Assembly (NCBI RefSeq): GCF_900128505.1
Contig: NZ_LT669940.1
Span: forward strand, 902,883 to 966,882
Source: Parabacteroides timonensis
GTDB lineage: Bacteria; Bacteroidota; Bacteroidia; Bacteroidales; Tannerellaceae
Reading direction: 5' to 3'
Length of the DNA: 64,000 bases
The position numbers and the translations under genes are program-made. Shown piece by piece: positions 53,756 to 62,337 of the stretch (positions are counted from its first letter, which is position 1; the number at the start of each line of letters is the position of its first letter). The notes beneath the pieces were generated by a model. That model was not told where the DNA came from. It ran no database searches and worked only from the letters and a program-made list of their open reading frames with translations.

Positions 53756-54163
53756 TTACTGAATTTCTTTGGTCATTGTTAATATATTCTTTCCTTCGGA
53801 ACGGTCATACCTGACATCCGTCATCAATTGTTTAACCAGGAAAATACCCAGTCCGCCGATCGGGCGTTCTTCTACCGAAAGGGTTATATCCGGTTCCTGA
53901 TTTTCCAGCGGATTGAACCGGATGCCGTTGTCGGTCACAACTATTTTCAACACTCCCTCTTCACACCCCATGTCAATGCGTATATCGCCTTCTGAATTGG
54001 GATATGCATATTGAATAACATTCGTTACAGCTTCGTCCATTGCCAACTTTATCTGTATAAGCAATGTTGCATCAATACCGCAACGTCCAGCTTGCTGTTC
54101 CAGGAAATCATACAGAAGGGCAAGCTGGTCAGGATTATTCTTAATATGTAGTGTGCTGGTCAT
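53756..54163 (-). CDS. RsbW/SpoIIAB-like serine kinase, anti-sigma-type
   Basis: 135 residues, a stand-alone GHKL ATPase of the partner-switching type: IKLAMDEAVTNVIQYAYP (N-box), VTDNGIRFNP (G1), ERPIGGLGIFLVKQLM (G2). Such kinases phosphorylate a STAS antagonist and sequester a target when it is phosphorylated. The STAS gene lies 21 bp upstream in the same operon. Bacteroidetes have no SigB, so the target is not obvious. Confidence 0.9.
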   Translation of the reverse strand: MTSTLHIKNNPDQLALLYDFLEQQAGRCGIDATLLIQIKLAMDEAVTNVIQYAYPNSEGDIRIDMGCEEGVLKIVVTDNGIRFNPLENQEPDITLSVEERPIGGLGIFLVKQLMTDVRYDRSEGKNILTMTKEIQ

Positions 54164-54184
54164 TTTACCGGAGTTTGGATCTTA

Positions 54185-54484
54185 TTACTCAATGGTAAGG
54201 AAAGAGTTGAATCCGGTTATTTTGAATATATCCATAATGCTGCTCTGGATATTCCTCAACACGAAAGTCCCGCCTTTCTGGCTCATTTTTTTTTGTAGAA
54301 TGAGAAGTAAACGCAGGCCGGCACTGCTGATATAACTAAGGTCAGTGCCATCGAGTATTACTTTCTTTACATCTTTCTCAAGGATGTCCATGATCTCTTT
54401 TTCCAAATCGGGCGAACTCAAGGTGTCCAGTTGACCGGAAAGACTGATCACTGTCTCTATTCCGTGTTTTATTTTTATTTCCAT
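54185..54484 (-). CDS. STAS domain anti-anti-sigma-type protein (SpoIIAA/RsbV-like)
   Basis: 99 residues, one STAS domain. Key segment ILDGTDLSYISSAGLRLLL holds the serines (53/54) phosphorylated by RsbW-type kinases. First gene of the five-gene operon; a clear minus-strand promoter lies just upstream. It would bind the RsbW-like protein when unphosphorylated and free its target. Confidence 0.92.
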   Translation of the reverse strand: MEIKIKHGIETVISLSGQLDTLSSPDLEKEIMDILEKDVKKVILDGTDLSYISSAGLRLLLILQKKMSQKGGTFVLRNIQSSIMDIFKITGFNSFLTIE

Positions 54485-54507
54485 ATTCTTTTCGCTTTCA
54501 ATTTAAG

Positions 54508-54538
54508 CAAATGTAAATATTATAATCTAACACAGCAA
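54508..54538 (-). promoter_or_regulatory. Promoter of the partner-switching operon
   Basis: Minus strand: TTG (54538-54536), 20-bp spacer, TACATTTG (54515-54508). The STAS start codon follows after 23 bp. Confidence 0.7.
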
Positions 54539-54566
54539 GTTATTATCTTGATTTGTTAGTTCCGGC

Positions 54567-57251
54567 TTACTTCTTTGTAAGCCGGCTGATTCCGCGTGCA
54601 ATTTCACCTACCCAGAGAACCAGGGAGGAAGAACCGATGATGATACCCCAGTCTTTCAGCGATAGAGGAATTACATTGAACATTTCTCCTCCGAAAGTGA
54701 CGATCAGATATTGGCCGATCAGGATCAGCAATGCTACAAACAGGAAGCTTTTGCTCTCTTTCAGGTTGGCGAAAGCCGAACGGCCTTCCATGAACGCTTT
54801 GGCATTGAACATATTCCAGAACTGAAGCATCACGAAGAAGCTAAAGAACCAGGACAGGTCGTGCGGAGTTAATCCGGTCTGTGCGTGGAAGTAGTATAAT
54901 ACTCCCATCAGGATGATGACGAAAGCCAAGCCTACTCCGAAGATGTTGTAAGCCATCGGGCGGGTGATGATAAAGTCTCCGTCTTTTCCGCTACGGCGGG
55001 GTTTGTCTTTCATAACCCGTTCGTTAGGAGGAAGGGAGGCCAGTGCCCCGGCTGCGAATGTATCCATGATAAGGTTTACCCACAACATCTGAGTAATGGT
55101 AAGCGGTGATTCGGTTCCGAACAGCGAGCCTAACAAAACGATCAGACAGGCAGCCACATTGATTGTCAACTGGAAGAGCAGGAACTTCTGGATATTACGG
55201 TACAGGGAACGTCCCCACATAACGGCGCGGGTAATACTTCCGAAGGAGTTATCCAGAATCGTAATATCGCTGGCTTCTTTAGCAACGGATGTTCCGTCTC
55301 CCATCGAAAGACCTACCTGTGCGGCTTTCAGAGCCGGAGCGTCATTCGTTCCGTCGCCGGTTACAGCAACAACGGCCCCTTTCTTTTGTAATAACTGGAC
55401 CAGGCGTTGCTTGTCGGTTGGACGGGCGCGACACATAATTTTCAGGTCGAGTACACGATCCAATGCTTCTTCATCGGTTAAAGCTTCGAAGCCTGGGCCG
55501 GTGATGATATTACGGTCGGTATCTTCCGGTTTCCATGTCCCGATCTGACGGCCGATCTCTTTGGCTGTTCCCGGTGTATCTCCTGTTACGATCTTTACGT
55601 CTATGCCTGCGTTCAGACAGCTTTGAACAGCTGCGGGGACATCTGCCCGGACTGGGTCGGAGATAGCAACGATCCCCAGGTAAGTCAGGTCGGTTCCATG
55701 TAAGCGTCCGTTTACGAAATAGGCTTCGTCTTTCCCGTCTTCAATGATCTGGTAAGCGAATCCGAGTGTACGCATCGCCTGATTCTGATAATTCAATAGT
55801 TGCTTTTCAATTTCGGCCTTGCAGGCTTCTACCGGCTTGTAATCTCCGTCGGTCGCTACACGCTGGCTGTTTGCCAGTACGATTTCCGGAGCGCCTTTGA
55901 CGTATAATATCTTTTTACCGAGCAAGGCGGACTGTACGACAGTTGCCATGTACTTTCTTTCTGTCGAGAAGGTGAGCTGTGCCAGAACCGGTGCTTCCTC
56001 CCGTAATGTCAGATAATTCTGGCCCTGGCTGTTCAGCCAAAGCAACAGGGCTGCTTCGGTGGGGTTGCCCAATGTCTTTACTTTATCTTCCGAGAAGTCA
56101 AGATAGGCGGTAGAGTTAACCGAGATACCTTCTTTGATTAGGTTGCTTAGTTCATCGTCACCCAGTTTCTGGTCTTTTAGGTTGTAAAAGTTTGTCTGAT
56201 AGACCTGCATCTGGTTTTGTGTCAGTGTTCCGGTCTTGTCAGTGCAGATCACGGTTGTAGCTCCCATTGTTTCACAGGCATGCATCTTACGGACCAGGTT
56301 GTTCGTTTTAAGCATCCGGTTCATGCTGAGCGCGAGGCTCAGGGTGACGCTCATCGGCAAACCTTCGGGGACGGATACAACGATCAGGGTTACTGCTATC
56401 ATAAAGATATTCAGTATGTGAGAGATCAAATCCATTACCGGCATACCGGAAGAGGTGAGGAACAGTTTGGCCAATAGGGCGATGAAAGTAAGCCCGGCTA
56501 CGGTGTATCCACCTTTACTGATCACGGCGGCAAGTCCTTTCAGCTGCATCTGCAACGGGGTCTCGACGTCACTTTCTATTTGGGAGCCTTCATACACTTT
56601 TCCGTATCCGGTAGCGTCACCGACCAGTTCGACCTCCATCACACCGTGTCCGTCTACTACGGTCGTTCCACGCATCACAGCGTTGGATGGGTAAGTTGCT
56701 TCGTTATCGAATTCAGCTTCGTTGGTTGTTTTGCTGATGATTGGTTCGCCGGTCAGGGTCGACTCGTTAACCTGTAAGGATATAGCTTCCAGCAGTCGAC
56801 CGTCGGCGGGTATTTCTTCTCCCGTTTCCAGTACGACGATGTCGCCTACTACCACTTCTTTTTTAGTGATCTGGCAGATATTTCCTTCGCGGATTACTTT
56901 TACGAATGTATCATCGTTCACTGTGTTCAGTATATCGAATGCTTTGTTGGCTTTCAGTTCAAAAAAGAACCCTACGCACGATGCCAGCATGATGGCAAAG
57001 AATATACCGATCGGTTCGAGAAAAGCGGTGAAGCCCTTTGCCTCCGGTCCCCAGCAATGTACGCCGGCGATGATCATCGACAATAACCATGCTACCAGCA
57101 GGATCTTAATGATCGGATCATTGAACTTTTCGAGGAATTGACTCCAGAGAGAAGCTTTCTCGGGAGGTGTAAGGATATTTTCGCCGTGAAGGCGCCTGCT
57201 TTCTTCAACTTCTTGTTTGGTTAAGCCCTGATACTGATGTTTTTTCTCCAT
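54567..57251 (-). CDS. Calcium-translocating P-type ATPase
   Basis: 894 residues, PMCA/SERCA-like P2 type. Cation ATPase N-terminus (GLTKQEVEESRRLHGENIL), actuator domain with TGE (NESTLTGEPIISKT), phosphorylation motif ICTDKTGTLTQNQMQ, hinge VTGDGTNDAPALKAAQVGLS, membrane spans with VSVPEGLPMSVTLSLALSM (the PEGL motif) and QMLWVNLIMDTFAAGALA. It exports Ca2+ from the cytosol using ATP. Monocistronic; the region upstream carries a set of 23-bp repeats. Confidence 0.94.
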   Translation of the reverse strand: MEKKHQYQGLTKQEVEESRRLHGENILTPPEKASLWSQFLEKFNDPIIKILLVAWLLSMIIAGVHCWGPEAKGFTAFLEPIGIFFAIMLASCVGFFFELKANKAFDILNTVNDDTFVKVIREGNICQITKKEVVVGDIVVLETGEEIPADGRLLEAISLQVNESTLTGEPIISKTTNEAEFDNEATYPSNAVMRGTTVVDGHGVMEVELVGDATGYGKVYEGSQIESDVETPLQMQLKGLAAVISKGGYTVAGLTFIALLAKLFLTSSGMPVMDLISHILNIFMIAVTLIVVSVPEGLPMSVTLSLALSMNRMLKTNNLVRKMHACETMGATTVICTDKTGTLTQNQMQVYQTNFYNLKDQKLGDDELSNLIKEGISVNSTAYLDFSEDKVKTLGNPTEAALLLWLNSQGQNYLTLREEAPVLAQLTFSTERKYMATVVQSALLGKKILYVKGAPEIVLANSQRVATDGDYKPVEACKAEIEKQLLNYQNQAMRTLGFAYQIIEDGKDEAYFVNGRLHGTDLTYLGIVAISDPVRADVPAAVQSCLNAGIDVKIVTGDTPGTAKEIGRQIGTWKPEDTDRNIITGPGFEALTDEEALDRVLDLKIMCRARPTDKQRLVQLLQKKGAVVAVTGDGTNDAPALKAAQVGLSMGDGTSVAKEASDITILDNSFGSITRAVMWGRSLYRNIQKFLLFQLTINVAACLIVLLGSLFGTESPLTITQMLWVNLIMDTFAAGALASLPPNERVMKDKPRRSGKDGDFIITRPMAYNIFGVGLAFVIILMGVLYYFHAQTGLTPHDLSWFFSFFVMLQFWNMFNAKAFMEGRSAFANLKESKSFLFVALLILIGQYLIVTFGGEMFNVIPLSLKDWGIIIGSSSLVLWVGEIARGISRLTKK

Positions 57252-57671
57252 AAATTTGTTTATTCCAATTCAGAATTATAATGTACAGCAAATTACGTAA
57301 AGTTGACGGACATACGCAAGTGCTTTGGTTTTTAATTGATAATATTTGAACCTATTCGCTTCGGTGAACCCTATGCGGAGGTCTAAATTGTCATATATAG
57401 TGAAATTGGAGTATCATAATATATGAGAATATATTTTCATAATATGTGGGAATTCAGTATCATAATATATGATACTTCTTTATTCTCTCGAATCGTTTAA
57501 CGGTTTTAGTTGACTACTTTCTGTGTTATAAATGAGGTTAGTTGTCTCCGGTATCATCCTATAACTTTGTTAACCTTTTGTTGTGTTAAATTAACGGGTC
57601 TGACTTAAACTTTTGTCATCTTATAATTGTCTTATATATAAAAGGCAAATTGTGTATTAGTTATTAAGGTT
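57252..57671 (+). other. Divergent intergenic region between the ATPase and DUF4251 genes
   Basis: 420 bp, AT-rich, without a gene. It carries three 23-bp repeats (57411-57479) that may be control sites. No consensus -7 box was found for either gene. Confidence 0.5.
57411..57479. repeat. Three 23-bp repeats with TCATAATATRTG cores
   Basis: Cores begin at 57414, 57437 and 57460, exactly 23 bp apart. Units 1 and 3 share 17 identical bases starting AGTATCATAATATATGA; unit 2 is diverged. Unit 3 contains the palindrome TATCATAATATATGATA. Regular spacing near two helical turns suggests a protein array. Confidence 0.75.
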
Positions 57672-58169
57672 ATGAAGAACGTTAGGTTATTCTGGATACT
57701 GGGGATTGTCCTCGCTTTAATAGGGCAATCCCTTTGTGCCCAAACCAAGAAGGAAAAGAAAGAACAAAAAGAAAAAGAAGTAAAAGAATTAATAGAAAGT
57801 AAACGGTTTACGATAGATGTGAACCGTGCGATACCCATGGGAGGGCGTTCTCTCAATCTGACCTCTCCCTATTCTCTGGAAATGCGCGGCGACTCGGCTA
57901 TTTCCTATCTTCCTTATTTCGGAAGAGCATATTCGGCTCCTTATGGTGGCGGTGACGGGTTGCGATTTGAAAAATCAATTACCGATTATCAAACCTCTTT
58001 CAACAAAAAGGGAACCGCTCAAATACAGTTTCGTGCCCAGACAGACGACGATACATATACATTTAATGTACAGGTATTCTCTAATGGTTCCGCAACTATA
58101 AATGTGACACCTGTCAATAAGCAGAATATCACATTCTACGGGGAACTGGCTCCTAAGAAAAAGGAATAA
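57672..58169 (+). CDS. DUF4251 family secreted protein
   Basis: 165 residues with signal peptide (LFWILGIVLALIGQSLCAQ). After a lysine/glutamate-rich helix (KKEKKEQKEKEVKELIESKR) comes the DUF4251 beta fold (FTIDVNRAIPMGGRSLNL, ISYLPYFGRAYSAPYGGGDG, FNVQVFSNGSATINVTPVN). Probably periplasmic; function unknown. Its last 17 bp overlap the 3' end of the convergent radical SAM gene. Confidence 0.87.
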   Translation: MKNVRLFWILGIVLALIGQSLCAQTKKEKKEQKEKEVKELIESKRFTIDVNRAIPMGGRSLNLTSPYSLEMRGDSAISYLPYFGRAYSAPYGGGDGLRFEKSITDYQTSFNKKGTAQIQFRAQTDDDTYTFNVQVFSNGSATINVTPVNKQNITFYGELAPKKKE

Positions 58170-59085
58170 ATAGTCGTCCCTGCCGTGCATTTCTTTCGGC
58201 AATACGCTTATTTACTCTAGCGGTAAATTCGAAGTTTTTAAGTCCCCAGTCGGGAGCGATCAACAGCTCTTTCGGGGATTGCGATACAAACCTCTCTACT
58301 ACAATAGAGGGGGTTAATTTTTCTATAAAGTCGATCACCAGGTCGATGTATTCGTCGGCCGTATAAAGATGGAACTCTTCCGGATGATCGGCATATTCCT
58401 TCGCCATGCGGGTGTTGCGGATCAGTTGCAATTGATGAAGCTTTAGCGTTGTGATCGGTAATGCGGATAATCGATCGGCATGATGCAGTATCTCTTCGCG
58501 GCTTTCTCCCGGTAAACCCAGGATCAGATGGGCTCCGGTGTAGATGCCTCTTTCGGCTGTCCGGTGGATGGCTGTTTCCGATTCTTCGTAAGTATGTCCG
58601 CGGTTGATGCGGATCAATGTTTTATCTAATGTACTTTCCAATCCGTATTCTATCATCACAAACTTTTCTTTGGCGAGGGAGGTGAAATAGTCCAGCAAAG
58701 CTTCCGGCATACAGTCCGGGCGCGTTCCGACGATCAGCCCGACCACTTCGGGATGTGATAAGGCTTCCTCGTATTTGGCTTTCAACGAATTCAGTTCATC
58801 GTATGTATTGGTATACGCCTGGAAATAGGCCAAGTATTTCATTTCCGGATATTTGCGGGAGAAGAAGCGGATGCCTTCTTCCAATTGTTCGGATACGCTT
58901 TTCTCTGTGTGGCAATATTCCGGACTGAATGTTTGGTTATTACAATAAGTGCATCCTCCCCAACCCTTTGAGCCGTCACGGTTAGGGCAGGTGAAGCCGG
59001 CGTTTATAGAGATTTTCTGTACTTTGTAAGGGAATACTTTCCGTAGAAAATCACCGAAATCATTATAAGGCTTTACGTTTTCCAT
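58153..59085 (-). CDS. TIGR01212-type radical SAM protein (YhcC-like)
   Basis: 310 residues. Radical SAM cluster region is GFTCPNRDGSKGWGGCTYCN (about residues 28-47), as in the YhcC group, then EYGLESTLDKTLIRINRGHT and GAHLILGLPGESREEI of the radical SAM barrel. The reaction is unknown; relatives bind a 4Fe-4S cluster and SAM and some are linked to tRNA or metabolic control. The -7 box lies directly before the ATG, so the transcript has little or no leader. Confidence 0.9.
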   Translation of the reverse strand: MENVKPYNDFGDFLRKVFPYKVQKISINAGFTCPNRDGSKGWGGCTYCNNQTFSPEYCHTEKSVSEQLEEGIRFFSRKYPEMKYLAYFQAYTNTYDELNSLKAKYEEALSHPEVVGLIVGTRPDCMPEALLDYFTSLAKEKFVMIEYGLESTLDKTLIRINRGHTYEESETAIHRTAERGIYTGAHLILGLPGESREEILHHADRLSALPITTLKLHQLQLIRNTRMAKEYADHPEEFHLYTADEYIDLVIDFIEKLTPSIVVERFVSQSPKELLIAPDWGLKNFEFTARVNKRIAERNARQGRLFIPFS

Positions 59086-59089
59086 GAGG

Positions 59090-59097
59090 CAAAGGTA
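59090..59097 (-). promoter_or_regulatory. -7 promoter box of the radical SAM gene
   Basis: TACCTTTG on the minus strand (59097 to 59090), 4 bp before the start codon, implying a leaderless or near-leaderless mRNA. Confidence 0.5.
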
Positions 59098-59214
59098 ATT
59101 TATAATGGTTAATCGCCAATGTCCGGTGGTTAATTTAACGATAAAATGCCCGAGCTTACCCGGGCTGGTACATAAATTACCTTTAAAGGTGAAGGGTTTA
59201 CCATGATAAAATGC

Positions 59215-59222
59215 TAACTTTG
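59215..59222 (+). promoter_or_regulatory. -7 promoter box of the DPP-IV gene
   Basis: TAACTTTG, 32 bp before ATG 59254. Confidence 0.65.
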
Positions 59223-59253
59223 CGACCTATTCAAAATAAAATTAGAAGTATTC

Positions 59254-61428
59254 ATGAAACGATTGGGTGTTGGTTTCTTGCTTTCATTGGTGATAATTGG
59301 AAGCGTATCTGCTCAGAACGGGAGCAAACGTGTAGATTTAAAAGAAATTACAGATGGTAAATTCCGTCAGGTAACAGCTATTGGAGAAATGCGGTCGTTG
59401 CCGGATGGTGAGCATTATACAGCAATGAACAAGGATCGGAGTATGATCATTAAATATTCATATCGTACGGGTAATCCGGTAGATACCTTGTTTAATGCCC
59501 GCACTGCCCGCGAATCGACATTTGATGACTTCGATGGATATGATATCAGCAGTACCGGTCATCATATATTGGTTTGGAGAGAGACTGAACCGATTTATCG
59601 TCGTTCGTTCAAGGCTACTGTTTACGATTATGACGTGCGTCGTAACTATGTAAAGCCTTTGTCGGACTCGAAGAACAAACAGATGATTCCGACTTATTCG
59701 CCTGACGGACGTATGTGTGCTTATGTTGTGGATAACAATATATGGGTTCGTAAGTTCGATTACGATACTGAAGTGCAGGTAACCAAAGATGGTGAACTGA
59801 ACAAAATCCTGAACGGTATTACCGATTGGGTGTACGAAGAGGAATTTGCAGTAACAAACCTGATGGCCTGGTCGCCCGATAGTGAGTACCTGGCTTATGT
59901 CCGTTTCGATGAGAGTGAAGTTCCTGAATATTCCATGCAGATGTACGGTACAGGTTTATATCCGGGTTATTACAACTTTAAATATCCGAAAGCCGGAGAA
60001 AATAACTCGAAAGTAACCGTGCATTCTTACAGTGTCGCTACTAAAGATATCAAGGAATTGAAAGTGCCGGTTGAGGCAGACAGCTATATTCCGCGGATTA
60101 TTTTTACGACTAATTCCGACCAGTTGGCTGTAATGACTTTAAACCGTCAGCAGAACCTCTTTAATATGTATTATGTAAATCCGAAGAGTGGTGTATCGCG
60201 CCTGATCCTTCGTGATGAAAATAAATGTTATGTGGATTCCGAATGGTTGACTTCTATTCATTTCTTCCCTTCCGGATTTACTTATGTAAACGAGCAGGAC
60301 GGCTATTCCCATATTTATCTGTATTCGCCGACGGGGGTAATGCAGCGTCAGGTGACAAAAGGGAACTGGGATGTAACCCGTCTGATTGGTTACGACGATG
60401 CGACAAAAGTCACTTATTACGAATCGGCGGAAGAAAGTCCGTTGCGTCGTTCTGTTTATAAGATAGATGCGAAAGGGGTAAAAACAAAGTTGACGGATGC
60501 AGAAGGTACGAATAGTGCCGACTTCAGTGATAACTTTGCTTATTTCGTAAATACCTATTCGAATGCGAACACTCCCGCCCGGATTACGGTAAACGAAACA
60601 AAGAGCAAAAAAGAGTTACGTGTATTGCAGGATAATGCTGCATTGAAAGAAAAACTGGCTAATACATCGTTCTCTAAAAAAGAATTCTTCAAGGTACATA
60701 CAGCTTCTGATTATGAGCTGAATGCCTGGATCGTTAAACCGGTGAATTTCGATGAATCGAAGAAATATCCCGTGTTAATGGTTCAATATAGCGGTCCTAA
60801 TTCACAACAAGTATTGGATAAATACGGTTTTGACTGGGAACACTATCTGGCTGCTAACGGATATATAGTAGTCAGTGTGGATGGCCGGGGAACCGGTGCA
60901 CGTGGTGAAGCCTTCCGCAAATGTACATACTTGCGGATGGGTGAATTGGAATCCAGAGACCAGGTGGAAGCTGCACAGGCATTAGGTAAATTGCCGTATG
61001 TGGATGCCAGCCGTATCGCCATCTGGGGATGGAGCTTTGGTGGATACAACACATTGATGTCGATGAGCGTAGGTAACGGTACTTTCAAGGCCGGTATCGC
61101 AGTGGCTCCTCCGACAGACTGGAAATATTATGACTCGGTTTACACCGAACGTTTTATGCGTACGCCAAAGGAAAACTTCTCGGGCTATGCTGCTACATCG
61201 CCTATCCGTCTGGCAAAAGACTTACAAGGTAAGCTATTGCTGGTTCACGGTACTGCTGACGATAATGTACACTTCCAGCAAACGATGGATTATGCAGAAG
61301 CATTGGTACAAGCCGGTAAACAATTTGATATGCAGGTTTATAAAGACCGTAATCATAGTATTTACGGTGGCAATACCCGTTATCATTTGTATACCAGGAT
61401 GTCTAATTTCTTATTTGATAATTTATAA
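59254..61428 (+). CDS. Dipeptidyl peptidase IV-like S9 serine protease
   Basis: 724 residues with a signal peptide (GFLLSLVIIGSVSAQ). The N-terminal beta-propeller (about 40-470, DPPIV_N; EEEFAV with the paired Glu that grip the substrate amino end) precedes an alpha/beta-hydrolase domain. Catalytic triad: Ser in WGWSFGGYNTLM, Asp in GTADDNVHFQQ, His in DRNHSIYGG. It releases X-Pro dipeptides from peptides in the periplasm. The next gene, lipA, overlaps its stop by one base (TAATG). Confidence 0.94.
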   Translation: MKRLGVGFLLSLVIIGSVSAQNGSKRVDLKEITDGKFRQVTAIGEMRSLPDGEHYTAMNKDRSMIIKYSYRTGNPVDTLFNARTARESTFDDFDGYDISSTGHHILVWRETEPIYRRSFKATVYDYDVRRNYVKPLSDSKNKQMIPTYSPDGRMCAYVVDNNIWVRKFDYDTEVQVTKDGELNKILNGITDWVYEEEFAVTNLMAWSPDSEYLAYVRFDESEVPEYSMQMYGTGLYPGYYNFKYPKAGENNSKVTVHSYSVATKDIKELKVPVEADSYIPRIIFTTNSDQLAVMTLNRQQNLFNMYYVNPKSGVSRLILRDENKCYVDSEWLTSIHFFPSGFTYVNEQDGYSHIYLYSPTGVMQRQVTKGNWDVTRLIGYDDATKVTYYESAEESPLRRSVYKIDAKGVKTKLTDAEGTNSADFSDNFAYFVNTYSNANTPARITVNETKSKKELRVLQDNAALKEKLANTSFSKKEFFKVHTASDYELNAWIVKPVNFDESKKYPVLMVQYSGPNSQQVLDKYGFDWEHYLAANGYIVVSVDGRGTGARGEAFRKCTYLRMGELESRDQVEAAQALGKLPYVDASRIAIWGWSFGGYNTLMSMSVGNGTFKAGIAVAPPTDWKYYDSVYTERFMRTPKENFSGYAATSPIRLAKDLQGKLLLVHGTADDNVHFQQTMDYAEALVQAGKQFDMQVYKDRNHSIYGGNTRYHLYTRMSNFLFDNL

Positions 61429-62273
61429 TGCCAGAACATTTGAGAAAGCCGGATTGGTTGAAGATCCGGCTTGGAGGGAACGAACAGTTCACACGGACTA
61501 AAAGTATTGTTGAGTCTCATTGTCTGCACACGATCTGTACAAGCGGCAAATGTCCGAATATGGGAGAGTGTTGGAGTCGTGGTACCGCAACCTTTATGAT
61601 TGCCGGTGAGATATGTACCCGTTCCTGTCGTTTTTGTAATACACTTACAGGCAAGCCGTTGCCATTGAATCCGCTAGAACCGGCCAACGTGGCAGAAAGC
61701 ATCCGCCTGATGAATTTGAAACATGCAGTAATAACGTCGGTCGACCGGGATGACTTGCCGGATATGGGAGCCCAGCATTGGGTGGATACTATCCGTGCGA
61801 TCAAGGAGGTTAATCCGGAAACAACAGTTGAAGTTCTGATCCCTGACTTCCAGGGACGTCTTGATCTGGTGGACAGGGTTGTTGCTGCCGGTCCTGAAAT
61901 TATTTCACATAATATGGAAACCGTACGGCGTATCAGCCCGCAGGTTCGTAGTGCAGCTAAATATGATGTCAGTTTATCTGTCCTGTCCCGTATAGCCGGA
62001 CAGGGAGCAACAGCGAAAACAGGTATCATGGTCGGTCTGGGGGAAACTCCGGATGAGGTATGCTGCCTGATGGACGATGTGCTTGCGACAGGGGCTTCCG
62101 TATTAACAATTGGACAATATTTACAACCTTCAAGAAAAAATATTCAAGTTTCCGAATACGTCACCCCCGAACAGTTTGATGCTTATAAATCAATTGCTTT
62201 AGAGAAAGGTTTCCGGATGGTGGAGAGTGCTCCGCTGGTTCGTTCCTCTTATCACGCCGAAAAGCATGTTTGA
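61428..62273 (+). CDS. lipA: Lipoyl synthase
   Basis: 281 residues. A radical SAM enzyme that inserts two sulfurs into protein-bound octanoate to make lipoate. Both iron-sulfur sites are present: auxiliary cluster cysteines in CTSGKCPNMGEC and the radical SAM motif CTRSCRFC, plus the family's C-terminal RSSYHAE. One-base overlap with the peptidase gene means coupled translation. Confidence 0.97.
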   Translation: MPEHLRKPDWLKIRLGGNEQFTRTKSIVESHCLHTICTSGKCPNMGECWSRGTATFMIAGEICTRSCRFCNTLTGKPLPLNPLEPANVAESIRLMNLKHAVITSVDRDDLPDMGAQHWVDTIRAIKEVNPETTVEVLIPDFQGRLDLVDRVVAAGPEIISHNMETVRRISPQVRSAAKYDVSLSVLSRIAGQGATAKTGIMVGLGETPDEVCCLMDDVLATGASVLTIGQYLQPSRKNIQVSEYVTPEQFDAYKSIALEKGFRMVESAPLVRSSYHAEKHV

Positions 62274-62337
62274 TTGCGAAAACATTTAACAAATTGCGTT
62301 GTTATATTATTAAAGTGCGAAGAAAGGGGGAAAGGGT

